From assembly GCA_013822735.1 (NCBI GenBank), contig PNKZ01000001.1, forward strand, positions 248,001 to 312,000: DNA of 64,000 nt, given 5' to 3'. Position 1 is the stretch's first letter, and each line of letters opens with the position of its first letter. Of the stretch, positions 8,696 through 16,541 are shown one piece after another. The position numbers were made by a program, and so were the translations under genes. The DNA comes from Pirellula sp. Lineage in GTDB: Bacteria; Planctomycetota; Planctomycetia; Pirellulales; PNKZ01. The notes beneath the pieces were generated by a model. The model did no database searches and was not told the origin of the DNA. It worked only from the letters and a program-made list of their open reading frames with translations.

Positions 8696-9115
8696 TTAGT
8701 TGGGCTTCTGTCTTTTAGGGACCCACATGCCGGTCGCCGACAATACATCTTCGTGAGAACGCAGACCTAGGAAAATGCCGGCGGCGTCCAACACATAAAA
8801 GTCGGCGTTTGATACCCAGGATTGAGAGAGCAGTTCCCTTACTTCCTCAAGCGTACATCCATAGCCTAGAGGGACGTCGTCGCGTTTTGCAGACCTCGCG
8901 ACTGCCAAACGCGCAGGCATGTTCTGGGGATTCGGATCAAGAACCAAATGACAATCTCTCTTCCCGACAAGTTGGTCCGAGGCAGTCTCGTCCCAACAAA
9001 TTCCAAATCCGACCGCTTCCCAAAGATATTGCACCGCGCTCCAATCGTGGGTGCGGTACGGTTCGAGCGCAGCTTGCGTCATCGCAAGTAATTCGGCGTC
9101 GGGAAGCGATTTCAT
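8696..9115 (-). CDS. Hypothetical cytosolic protein
   Basis: 139 residues from the ATG at 9115 (MKSLPDAELLAMTQAALEPY); an in-frame TTG at 9154 would add 13 residues. I do not recognise the family. There is no signal peptide or membrane segment. The composition is that of a small globular alpha/beta protein with two Cys residues in the middle. Motifs that stand out are HDWSAVQYLWEAVGF and DFYVLDAAGIFLGLRSHEDV. The sequence upstream resembles that upstream of the small membrane protein gene at 9644-9886, suggesting a related promoter and leader. An immunity-like role would be a guess and is not claimed. Confidence 0.6.
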   Translation of the reverse strand: MKSLPDAELLAMTQAALEPYRTHDWSAVQYLWEAVGFGICWDETASDQLVGKRDCHLVLDPNPQNMPARLAVARSAKRDDVPLGYGCTLEEVRELLSQSWVSNADFYVLDAAGIFLGLRSHEDVLSATGMWVPKRQKPN

Positions 9116-9216
9116 TGGAAGAGATTGATGATCGAGGGCGAAACAACGGCACAAAATATCTCAGAGTGCCGAGAGTCTGCGAATTCCTACGTCGGGCTTG
9201 CGCTCGCCGGCGTCGT

Positions 9217-9567
9217 TCATTGCCGCAGGATCTTCTCCATCGCTTTTCCTTTGGCGAGTTCGTCAATCAGTTTGTCGAGATACCTGATCTTTTGCATCAG
9301 CGGATCTTCGACTTCCTCCACGCGGACGCCGCACACCACGCCCTTGATGAGCGCGGCGTTGGGATGGAAGGCGGGAGCCTGAGCGAAAAACGTGGCGAAG
9401 TCGCTCTGTTGCTGGAGCTGCTTCGCTAGGCCCGCCGCGGTATAGCCGGTCAACCAGCGGATGATTTGGTCGACTTCCGATTTCGTGCGATTCTTACGCT
9501 CCGCCTTCTGAACATACAGCGGATAGACCTTCGCGAACTCGGTAGTAAAAATTCGATGCGGAGGCAT
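9217..9567 (-). CDS. DUF2200 family protein
   Basis: 116 residues from the ATG at 9567, whose product begins [20 protein letters not shown], the usual DUF2200 start. The rest fits the family end to end: [40 protein letters not shown] and [20 protein letters not shown]. The reading frame is open further upstream, but the extension is unlike the family and is probably not translated. Family members are small cytosolic proteins of unknown function, about 115-120 residues long, as here. It stands alone between two unrelated small genes on the same strand. No strong ribosome site is seen. Confidence 0.92.
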   Translation of the reverse strand: MPPHRIFTTEFAKVYPLYVQKAERKNRTKSEVDQIIRWLTGYTAAGLAKQLQQQSDFATFFAQAPAFHPNAALIKGVVCGVRVEEVEDPLMQKIRYLDKLIDELAKGKAMEKILRQ

Positions 9568-9643
9568 CTGCAATCGTCTCAGGGGAGAAGGAAAAGTGGA
9601 ATGTTCCCGTTCTTCTCGCTTGATTTCCGAGGCCATAAAACGG

Positions 9644-9886
9644 TTAGGGGGCCTTACGCCGGTTGACCCAAACCATGGCGACAATGAGAGCGATGAGAAC
9701 CGGCAAACCCCACATGAGGTTAGCAACCAGATTCTCAACAAAGCGAGTTCCGTAGTTGAACTGTTTGGGCAAGGACCAATCGCCAAACACCCGCTTGCCT
9801 ACTTGAGAGCACACGACGGCAGCGACCATCCATACCCAAAGTGGTCCAGGAGACTTCAGTTGCTGTTTCTCATTTGCGTCGGGCAT
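9644..9886 (-). CDS. Small two-helix membrane protein
   Basis: 80 residues from an ATG at 9886 ([19 protein letters not shown]). Two hydrophobic segments are visible: residues ~15-32 ([16 protein letters not shown]) and ~56-73 ([17 protein letters not shown]). The tail is short and basic (VNRRKAP), suggesting that end faces the cytosol. I do not recognise a family. The coding frame is supported by the hydrophobic pattern and by a TATATC box with following leader (about 9920-9945) that resembles the region upstream of the gene at 8696-9115. The function is unknown. Confidence 0.6.
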   Translation of the reverse strand: MPDANEKQQLKSPGPLWVWMVAAVVCSQVGKRVFGDWSLPKQFNYGTRFVENLVANLMWGLPVLIALIVAMVWVNRRKAP

Positions 9887-10147
9887 TGGTCGCCGTCTAA
9901 CAGGTCGCGTGTCAAGTAGGGAACAACGGCACTAGATATATCAAGGCGCGCAGCAAGTTGCGAGATTTTGCTCGCGGCGATCGCCGTACTCGGTGGGGCC
10001 GCGCGATGTTGCATTCATCCGCCGAGCCAGGGCTCGGCGACGTTTCCCGGTGGGAGAGGTGGTTATTGCGGCGTCGTTGGCGATAGTCGAAGCCGACGAG
10101 CTGCGGCGCCCGACGGCACACGGAGTGTGCCTACAACATTTCCAGAG

Positions 10148-10186
10148 TCCCCTCGCTTGCGAGAGCGGGGCTAGTATGCGCTAGCA
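10148..10186. repeat. Single arm of the CATACTAGCCCCG palindromic repeat family
   Basis: It reads AGTCCCCTCGCTTGCGAGAG and continues CGGGGCTAGTATGCGCTAG. This matches the right arm of the inverted repeat at 3849-3878 and, reversed, the arm at 2926-2962. An inner CTCGC-TT-GCGAG can form a small hairpin of its own. Confidence 0.6.
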
Positions 10187-10464
10187 AAGCCCCACTCCGT
10201 TTCATCTCCCACATCCCCTCTCTTATCCCCCTCATCTCCCTTGCTGAGAAAATGTGGGCCGGCCAAAAGTCGCCTGGAAATAGGGCCGGCAGGTTTGGGA
10301 GAATGCGGCGTGATGCGTTGCGCCGTTTTTGCGCCAGGCACAGGTTTCGTGGTAACTCGGGCCAGGGGGAATGCGCGCGGAGTTTAGAGTCAGAAGTTGA
10401 ATCGTCGCAGGCCGGGAGAAACCAGCGTGTCGCTTAAATCCTTTCCATCGAAACATTGTCGGGC

Positions 10465-10512
10465 CGCCCCTCATCCGCCCCGCGGGCACCTTCTCCCGCA
10501 AAGGGAGAAGGA
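10465..10512. repeat. REP-like palindrome with CCTTCTCCC/GGGAGAAGG stem
   Basis: CCTTCTCCC (10489-10497) pairs perfectly with GGGAGAAGG (10503-10511) over a 5-base loop, preceded by CCCCTCATCCGCCCCGCGGG. The combined pattern is one I know as a widespread intergenic repeat in several bacterial phyla. Only one copy is seen in this window. It could act as a terminator-like or mRNA-stabilising hairpin. Confidence 0.6.
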
Positions 10513-10544
10513 AGGCTTGCTATGCGCGTCGCAAAATCGACGTA

Positions 10545-10650
10545 AGTGCTGCGCACTAATTCCTCAAAATGCGCACAACGGAGTCCTCGGAGTGCGCGTC
10601 GGAGCGCTTACCAACAAGGGGGCGCACTACGTGTTTACCTTAGTGCGCAC
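10545..10650. promoter_or_regulatory. Cluster of TGCGCAC words upstream of a DUF1501 gene
   Basis: Five matches or near matches to the palindromic word GTGCGCAC occur at about 10545-10557, 10570-10576, 10591-10598, 10622-10628 and 10642-10650, with irregular spacing near two helical turns. This may be an operator array for the gene starting at 11023. High GC makes chance clustering possible. Confidence 0.3.
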
Positions 10651-11022
10651 GGGGCAGGGAGCGGTTCGGGGACTTACGTCGATCGGCAGCGCGACGGGCA
10701 GTAGCAATTGCCGCGAACGGCGTGGTATTTCACGGAGCGTGGTCGGCGACGTGCGCGGTGCCGCGCACCTTGCGGAACGCCGCGGTGGGCGATTCATGTG
10801 GAAAAATGCGCGTTCCGGGCACGAAATGGTCGGTTCGGCGCAGCAAACGGCGTGATCCGCGCAGCTCACCGTAACACCCGAATAATATATTTTGATTTCC
10901 TCGTAACCGACCGGTACCGTGAGGTCATATAAAAGATGATGGATGATTTTGCCTGCCTCGTGGTCGGTCGTTTGAACTCCCGCCTGCCCGATTTTTCCCG
11001 CCTGAACTGAAGGACTCTCGCC

Positions 11023-12444
11023 ATGTTGCGCGTGCAATGTGATCCCGCCCAAGCCGCTTCCGGTACGAAGTATTGCGACGGCGTTTCCCGCCGCAGCTTT
11101 TTGCAAATCGGCATGGCCGGCATGGGCTCGCTCGGCTTGGCCGACATTCTGCGGGCCTCGCAAGGATCGTCGGCAGGCGCAAGTTCTTCGGCCGTCAAAG
11201 GTCCGGCAGCGACGAAGCGCGGCACCAGCGTCATTTTGCTGTGGCTCGATGGCGGCCCGAGCCATATCGACACGTACGACATGAAGCCCGACGCGCCGGC
11301 CGAAGTGCGCGGGATTTGGAGCCCGATTAAGTCGAACGTGCCGGGCATGGAAATGACGGAGCTGTTTCCGTTGCAGGCGCAGATCGCCGACAAGTTTTCG
11401 GTGATCCGTTCGATGCACCACGACAACGGCGACCACTTCACCGGCGGCCACTACATGCTGACGGGGAAGGGGGGCGTGAGCGGCGCGGCCAATGCGGGGA
11501 AGCATCCCTTCATCGGCGCGGCGGCCGTGAAGATGACCGGCGCGCGACAGCCGGGCATGCCGGCGCATGTGGCGGTGCCGCAAGCGATGAGCATCGGCTT
11601 GCGCCCCGGCTACTTCGGCGGCAACTACCTCGGCAAGCAATACGACCCGTTCGACACCGGCGGTGATCCGAACGGCAAGACGTTCAACGTGCAGAACCTG
11701 ACGCAAGTGGCCGGGCTCGATTTGCCGCGGTTGCAAAACCGGCGCTCGCTCTTAAGCTCGATGGATAATTTGCGCCGCGAAATCGACGGCGGCGGCGCGC
11801 TGGAGGCGGCCGACAAGTTTGATACGCAGGCCTATGAGCTGGTGACCGGCAAGCGCGCGACGGAAGCGTTCGACATCTCGAAGGAAAGCGACAAGGTCCG
11901 CGATCGCTACGGCCGGCACTCGTGGGGGCAGAGTGCTTTGCTCGCGCGGCGCCTCGTTGAAGCCGGCACGACGTTCGTCACCGTGCACTCCGGCGGCTGG
12001 GATCATCACTGGAATTTGCAGTCGGGCTATCACCGCAACTTGCCGATCGTCGATCAGATGACGTCGGCCTTGATTGAAGACTTGAGTGAGCGCGGCTTAC
12101 TCGACACGACGATGGTACTGCTTTGCGGCGAGTTTGGCCGGACGCCGAAGATGAACGACGGCGGGAACGGCGGTCCTCCGGGGAGCCAAGGGACGCCGGG
12201 GCGCGACCATTGGGGCAACGCGCTGAGCGTGTTGATTGCCGGCGGCGGCGTGAAGGGAGGACGAATGATCGGCACGACCGACGCGCGCGGTGAACGTCCG
12301 AAAGATCGTCCGCTGACGCCGGGGGATTTGCACTCGACGATCTTCCAAGTGCTCGGCGTCGATCGACATTTGGCCTTCAACGACTTCAGCGGTCGGCCGA
12401 CGCGCGTGATCGAAGAAGGGGACGTGATTCACGAGCTGTTCTAA
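11023..12444 (+). CDS. DUF1501 family Tat-exported protein (second copy)
   Basis: 473 residues from the ATG at 11023, with GAAGGA about 9 bases upstream. The twin-arginine signal SRRSFLQIGMAGMGSLGLAD starts near residue 22. Family motifs are VILLWLDGGPSHIDTYDMKP, HDNGDHFTGGHYMLTGKGGV, YGRHSWGQSALLARRLVEAG and LLCGEFGRTPKMNDGGNGGP, the last being the SEFGRTP-type motif of the fold. It differs clearly from the DUF1501 protein at 5023-6321, so it belongs to another subfamily and is not a recent duplicate. No PSD1 gene lies upstream; it is probably transcribed alone from the repeat-rich region before it. The reaction is not established for the family. Confidence 0.92.
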   Translation: MLRVQCDPAQAASGTKYCDGVSRRSFLQIGMAGMGSLGLADILRASQGSSAGASSSAVKGPAATKRGTSVILLWLDGGPSHIDTYDMKPDAPAEVRGIWSPIKSNVPGMEMTELFPLQAQIADKFSVIRSMHHDNGDHFTGGHYMLTGKGGVSGAANAGKHPFIGAAAVKMTGARQPGMPAHVAVPQAMSIGLRPGYFGGNYLGKQYDPFDTGGDPNGKTFNVQNLTQVAGLDLPRLQNRRSLLSSMDNLRREIDGGGALEAADKFDTQAYELVTGKRATEAFDISKESDKVRDRYGRHSWGQSALLARRLVEAGTTFVTVHSGGWDHHWNLQSGYHRNLPIVDQMTSALIEDLSERGLLDTTMVLLCGEFGRTPKMNDGGNGGPPGSQGTPGRDHWGNALSVLIAGGGVKGGRMIGTTDARGERPKDRPLTPGDLHSTIFQVLGVDRHLAFNDFSGRPTRVIEEGDVIHELF

Positions 12445-12567
12445 AGTCGGCGCATGCGGGTTTCTCGCGCAGCGGACACAAACCCCTAACATGCGGATCG
12501 ACAATACGTACGGCTCAGAATAGTTGTCTCCGAGCCGCGTCGGGTTGGTTTTGCCGCGACGCCGAGA

Positions 12568-14658
12568 TTGCCCGTCGCGTGTGCATCCGTGCCTTCCGCC
12601 ACTCCTCGACGATTGCCCCGGGCCCCGACGAAAGCGACGGCGCTTGGTTCGGGCAAGCGCTCTGTTGCCGAAGCTTGTCCGACTTTTCGAAGGCGGCTTG
12701 AACGGCGCAGCGTCTGGCTGGTCGTGTTGTTGCTCGGTTTACATGTCGGATTGGGAAATTGGGCCGTAGCGCGGAAGAGCGTGACGTTCGACGAGGTGCT
12801 GCACTTGGCGTCGGGCTACGCCTATTGGGAGTTTGGCGACTTTCGTTTACAGCCGACCAATGGGAATTTTCCCCAGCGCTGGGCCACGCTGCCGCTCTGG
12901 ATCGCCGACGTGAAGTACCCTACGCGCGACCAAGAGGAATGGTATCAGTCGGGCTACCTCGGCTTGGAAATCGGCCGACAGATGCTCTACAAGATCGGCA
13001 ACGACCCTGACCTGTTGCTGGCGGCGTCGCGGTTTATGATCTCGCTGTTGAGCGCGGCGCTCGGGTTGCTGATCTACGATTGGTCGCGCCGGCTCTTCGG
13101 GAAGATCGGCGGGCTTTATTCGCTGGCGCTGTACGCCGTGAGCCCCATCTTCTTGGCACACGGTTTCTTGGCGACGTCGGACGTCGCTGCGGCCGCGTGT
13201 TATCTGGCGGCGACCGGTTCGCTGTGGTCGGTGTTGCATCAGGTGTCGGTCGGGCGATTGGCCGCGATGTTCTCGAGCGTGGGGCTGTTGGCGGTTGCGA
13301 AGATGTCGGCTCCGCTCTTGGCGCCGATGGCCGTGTTGATGGTCGCCGCGCGGGTCGGGTACGGTCGCCCCTGGCTAATTGACCTGGGGGGTCGACGGCG
13401 CCTGGTCCGAGGCCGAATTGCGCAAACGATGCTCGCCGCGGGCCTCGGCGCGTATGTGTTCGTCGCGGCGTTCTTTACGATCTGGGCCTTCCATCACTTC
13501 CGCTACGAGGCGATGGTCGACGCCGTCGCGGGGCGCGACGACTTCTCCGTATCGTGGCCGGACGTACTCGACGGCATCGGCCGCTCGCAACGCGTATTTG
13601 AGTGGTGCCGAGAAATGCGCGTGCTTCCCGAGGCATATCTATACGGCCTCGCGCATACGATCAAATTTTCCCAGGAGCGCGATGCGTTCCTATTGGGAAT
13701 GTATTCAATGACCGGCTGGTGGTACTTTTTTCCGTACTGCTTCCTGGCGAAAACGGCGACGTTCGAATGGTTGGCAGGCCTGGTCTCCGGCGCGACGTTG
13801 ATCTATGCCGCGACCAAGGCTTCGCCGCGGATGAGCAAGCGCGGACTGTACTATGCCGTGCCGCTCGCGGCTTTGTGGTGCGTTTATTGGGGCGCCGCCG
13901 TCACGAGCAATTTGAATATCGGCAATCGCCACTTGTTGCCCATCTACGGACCTTGGTACATCGGCTGCGGCGCGCTGGCTTGGCTGCTATACGCGCGGCA
14001 TGCGATGGTGCGCCGGTTGGGCGCGGTGTTAGTTTGCGCCTGCTTTGCCGATGCCGCCCATGCCTATCCACACTACTTGGCGTACTTCAACGCCTGGGTC
14101 GGCGGGCCGGATCGCGGCTATCGGCAAATGATCGACAGTTCCCTCGATTGGGGACAAGACCTTAAAGAGTTGGGGCAGTGGTCCGTTGAAGAGCGGAAAG
14201 CCGGCCGGCTGCGTGGACGATTGTTCTACGACTATTTCGGGCTCGCCGACGCCGGGTATCACAAGGTGCAAGGCGAGGAGTTCCCGCTCTTCTATGCCGC
14301 GGAACTCGATCCGAAACGCCCGGTTTCGATCGCGCCCGGAACTTACGCAGTGAGCGCTACCTATCTCGTGAACAAAGGACATTGGATCGTCCAGCTCGAG
14401 CCTTATTATCAAAAGCTCTTGAAGTCGATTGAAATACTGTCGCGCACGCATCCTTGGACTTCGCAACTTCCTCCCGACGCCTATCCGCCGGAAATTGCGG
14501 AGCAGTGGCGCATCTATCTGTACCAGCTTCTGGACTATCAAACGTTTCGGCTGTACTACCACCTGCTGAACGATCGGACGCCGAGGACGACCGTCGGGCA
14601 TTCGATTCTCGTGTATGACGTCTCCCAAGAGGAGCTCGATCGTTGGTTGCTAGACTGA
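12568..14658 (+). CDS. Multi-spanning GT-C fold glycosyltransferase-like membrane protein
   Basis: Up to 696 residues from a TTG at 12568; a GTG at 12589 is an alternative, and the first ~45 residues are basic and poorly hydrophobic, so the start is uncertain. About ten hydrophobic segments follow. After the first one comes KSVTFDEVLHLASGYAYW (about residues 70-88), with the Asp-Glu pair in the first outer loop that is typical of GT-C enzymes such as the GT39/PMT-like and ArnT-like families. These use lipid-linked sugars and transfer them on the outer face of the inner membrane. The C-terminal ~170 residues are soluble and include DSSLDWGQDLKELGQW, a motif I associate with the same planctomycete family. 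Acceptor and sugar are unknown. It follows the DUF1501 gene by 123 bases on the same strand. Confidence 0.78.
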   Translation: MPVACASVPSATPRRLPRAPTKATALGSGKRSVAEACPTFRRRLERRSVWLVVLLLGLHVGLGNWAVARKSVTFDEVLHLASGYAYWEFGDFRLQPTNGNFPQRWATLPLWIADVKYPTRDQEEWYQSGYLGLEIGRQMLYKIGNDPDLLLAASRFMISLLSAALGLLIYDWSRRLFGKIGGLYSLALYAVSPIFLAHGFLATSDVAAAACYLAATGSLWSVLHQVSVGRLAAMFSSVGLLAVAKMSAPLLAPMAVLMVAARVGYGRPWLIDLGGRRRLVRGRIAQTMLAAGLGAYVFVAAFFTIWAFHHFRYEAMVDAVAGRDDFSVSWPDVLDGIGRSQRVFEWCREMRVLPEAYLYGLAHTIKFSQERDAFLLGMYSMTGWWYFFPYCFLAKTATFEWLAGLVSGATLIYAATKASPRMSKRGLYYAVPLAALWCVYWGAAVTSNLNIGNRHLLPIYGPWYIGCGALAWLLYARHAMVRRLGAVLVCACFADAAHAYPHYLAYFNAWVGGPDRGYRQMIDSSLDWGQDLKELGQWSVEERKAGRLRGRLFYDYFGLADAGYHKVQGEEFPLFYAAELDPKRPVSIAPGTYAVSATYLVNKGHWIVQLEPYYQKLLKSIEILSRTHPWTSQLPPDAYPPEIAEQWRIYLYQLLDYQTFRLYYHLLNDRTPRTTVGHSILVYDVSQEELDRWLLD

Positions 14659-14678
14659 GCTACGCAACTGCGCCGAGA

Positions 14679-14696
14679 CCGCGAGCTACATCGCGG
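14679..14696. terminator. Short GC hairpin between convergent genes
   Basis: CCGCGA (14679-14684) pairs with TCGCGG (14691-14696) over a 6-base loop, in the 57-base gap between the convergent stops at 14658 and 14716. There is no T-tract, so a terminator role is only suggested by position. Confidence 0.3.
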
Positions 14697-14715
14697 CGCA
14701 ACGATCATTGCCGTT

Positions 14716-16002
14716 TCAATCGTGAAGTCGGTGGTCGCTATCGATGAAGGCCCAACAAGCGGCGGCCAGAAAATAGGCGCCCGCGAAGAGAAACATATTG
14801 ATCATCCAGTTATTGTTCGTCGCGGCGAGTATGAGCGGCACGACCATCGGCGCGATGGCCCCTCCGGCGTTGCCGACCATGTTCATGCTGCCCGCTAAGG
14901 CCCCGGTGTAGCGGCCGCCGACTTCCATGCACGCGCCCCAGGAGCACGGCAACGTGAGATCGTTGCCGAAGCTCGCCAATCCCACGGCGAGCACCGACAG
15001 CAGCGGCATGTTCAATTGCGTCGAGATCAGCATCAGCAGGCCCGCCGCGGAAAGCCCGACGATGCCGATGACCCGTCGGGAGCGAGAGCGGCCGCCGAGT
15101 CGCTTCTCCAGGGGTGTCGACACGAAGCCGGAAATGAAACAGCCGAGCCCGCCGAAGAAGAGCGGCACGCAGGCCAGCAGCGCTCGCTCGATTTCGGAGA
15201 GCGTCGTGAATTGCTCTTTCAGGTACGTCGGGAACCAGGTGATGTAGAAGTACCAAGCGTACGACATGAAGAAGTACTGAGCCCACAACATCCAAACCGT
15301 GCGTGAGGTGACGAGTTTGCCCCACGGCATGGCGTGACCGGTTCCGACGCGATCGGTTTCGCCGATCAGGGCCAACTCGGCGGCATTCACCGACGGATGG
15401 TCGTGCGGATGATCGCGGAACCAACCATAGAACAACACGGCCCAGACGACACCGAGCACGCCGAAGATCAGGAAGACCCACTTGTAATGCAGCCCGAGTC
15501 CTGGCCGGCCGTCGCCGCCGGCGAGCATCCAGCCGACCAATAGCGGCGTGAATGCGCCGCCCCACCGTGCACTGAGCCACATAATGCCCTGCGCTTTCAC
15601 GCGCTCGCTCGCATGAAACCACAGCGTGAATGCTTTCGTGAGATTCGGGAAGCAGCCGGCTTCGCCGACGCCGAAGAGAAATCGGCAGATGACGAGCGAC
15701 ACGAGGTTCCAGGCCCAACCGGTGGCGATCGTGAAGATCGACCACATACTGACGACGCGCATCAATACTTTGCGGGGTCCGATCCGGTCGCCGAGCCAGC
15801 CGCCGGGAATCTCAAACAGCGCGTAGGCCCAACCGAAGGCCGTGAACGCGTAGCCCATCTCGACTTTCGAGAGCCCCATCTCCTCTTGCATTGCAGGCGC
15901 GGCTTGCGAAATACAAACGCGGTCGACGTAAGTAATGATCGCCAGCGTGACGGCGAAACAAAGCACTACGAAGCGGGCACGCGTCGGAGCAGGGGAGTTC
16001 AT
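14716..16002 (-). CDS. MFS transporter, ACS (organic anion) type
   Basis: 428 residues from the ATG at 16002. Twelve hydrophobic segments can be followed. Family marks are ITYVDRVCISQAAPAMQEEM at the first helix, GWAYALFEIPGGWLGDRIGP with the motif-A-like loop GDRIGPRKV between helices 2 and 3, and FGVGEAGCFPNLTKAFTLWF around helix 4. These fit the anion:cation symporter family (hexuronate, galactonate and phthalate carriers), which imports organic acids with protons. The specific substrate cannot be told from sequence. The gene converges with the glycosyltransferase gene. Upstream, toward 16541, is a non-coding stretch with a tRNA scar and no obvious operon partner. Confidence 0.9.
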   Translation of the reverse strand: MNSPAPTRARFVVLCFAVTLAIITYVDRVCISQAAPAMQEEMGLSKVEMGYAFTAFGWAYALFEIPGGWLGDRIGPRKVLMRVVSMWSIFTIATGWAWNLVSLVICRFLFGVGEAGCFPNLTKAFTLWFHASERVKAQGIMWLSARWGGAFTPLLVGWMLAGGDGRPGLGLHYKWVFLIFGVLGVVWAVLFYGWFRDHPHDHPSVNAAELALIGETDRVGTGHAMPWGKLVTSRTVWMLWAQYFFMSYAWYFYITWFPTYLKEQFTTLSEIERALLACVPLFFGGLGCFISGFVSTPLEKRLGGRSRSRRVIGIVGLSAAGLLMLISTQLNMPLLSVLAVGLASFGNDLTLPCSWGACMEVGGRYTGALAGSMNMVGNAGGAIAPMVVPLILAATNNNWMINMFLFAGAYFLAAACWAFIDSDHRLHD

Positions 16003-16541
16003 GGTGGGCGGTGTGCTTCAAGTTGTAGGGAGATCGAGCCGACCGGCGCGGTGACAATGGAGTCGAGCGACGCCGCTCGGATGCGGCGCACGGAGTTTCC
16101 GATCGAACCGGACCGTCCGAATCGGCCGACGCCGGAGGTCAGGCCGTGGCCGCCTGTACTTCCCGACGGAACTCGTGCCGATGTGGGGCCGGCGACACGC
16201 GAGCTTCTCGGCCCTCGTGAAAGGGCACAACAAAAGTGACCCGGCTGGGACTCGAACCCAGGACCTACGGATTAAAAGTGCGCCACGATCGTGTGTCTGA
16301 AATTTGAATAGCCTTTGAATCCCGGAGAATACTGGATTTACGAATGGGCGGCATTTGCCCGAAATCACGAAAATCGGCGCGAACTGGTAACCGTTTTGGT
16401 AACAGTCCGAAACTCGGCGTCGGGTTTGGGCAGGGTGCCGACTATATTACCACAAGTATCCTAGCAAGACACTTGGGTGACTCCCCTCAAAAAAGTCGAG
16501 GCCCAAGAAATTCGCGAAAGGTTCTGGGATAGTTTTCGGGG
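16003..16541. other. Non-coding stretch holding a tRNA-Lys remnant
   Basis: Apart from the tRNA fragment at 16237-16278 I see no gene. TGGTAAC occurs twice within 20 bases (16386-16403). Translations of this stretch are typical of tRNA 3' ends and not of proteins. The region separates the MFS gene from the CHAT gene and would be one border of any element integrated at the tRNA site. Confidence 0.45.
16237..16278 (-). pseudogene. 3' fragment of a tRNA-Lys(TTT) gene, likely att scar
   Basis: On the minus strand the sequence runs CTTTTAATCCG (anticodon loop with TTT plus the 3' half of its stem), TAGGT, then CTGGGTTCGAGTCCCAG (intact T-arm) and CCGGGTCA (3' acceptor strand). The 5' half is absent: the expected stem partner CGGA is replaced by an unrelated sequence, so it cannot fold as a tRNA. 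Site-specific integrases commonly leave such 3' duplicates where an element entered a tRNA gene. From its orientation, the intact tRNA and the element would lie at higher coordinates; no intact copy is in this window. Confidence 0.75.

Larger units (their letters stand above)
9887..11022. other. 1.1-kb non-coding stretch with several repeat types
   Basis: No frame gives a plausible protein. It holds a CATACTAGCCCCG-family arm (10148-10186), a pyrimidine-rich run (about 10193-10250), a TCATCCGCCC...CTTCTCCC hairpin repeat (10465-10512) and a cluster of TGCGCAC words (10545-10650). A TATAAA box at 10928-10933, about 90 bases before the DUF1501 start at 11023, may belong to that gene's promoter. 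The density of palindromes suggests repeat accumulation more than coding decay. Confidence 0.5.

Noticed and set aside
9968-10437. Short plus-strand frames in the repeat-rich gap
   Set aside because: Arg/Gly-rich translations over palindromic DNA with no ribosome site or family match.
16018-16368. 116-codon minus-strand frame across the tRNA fragment
   Set aside because: Its sequence (RSWVRVPAGS) is the usual false translation of a tRNA 3' end, and nothing else in it looks coding.
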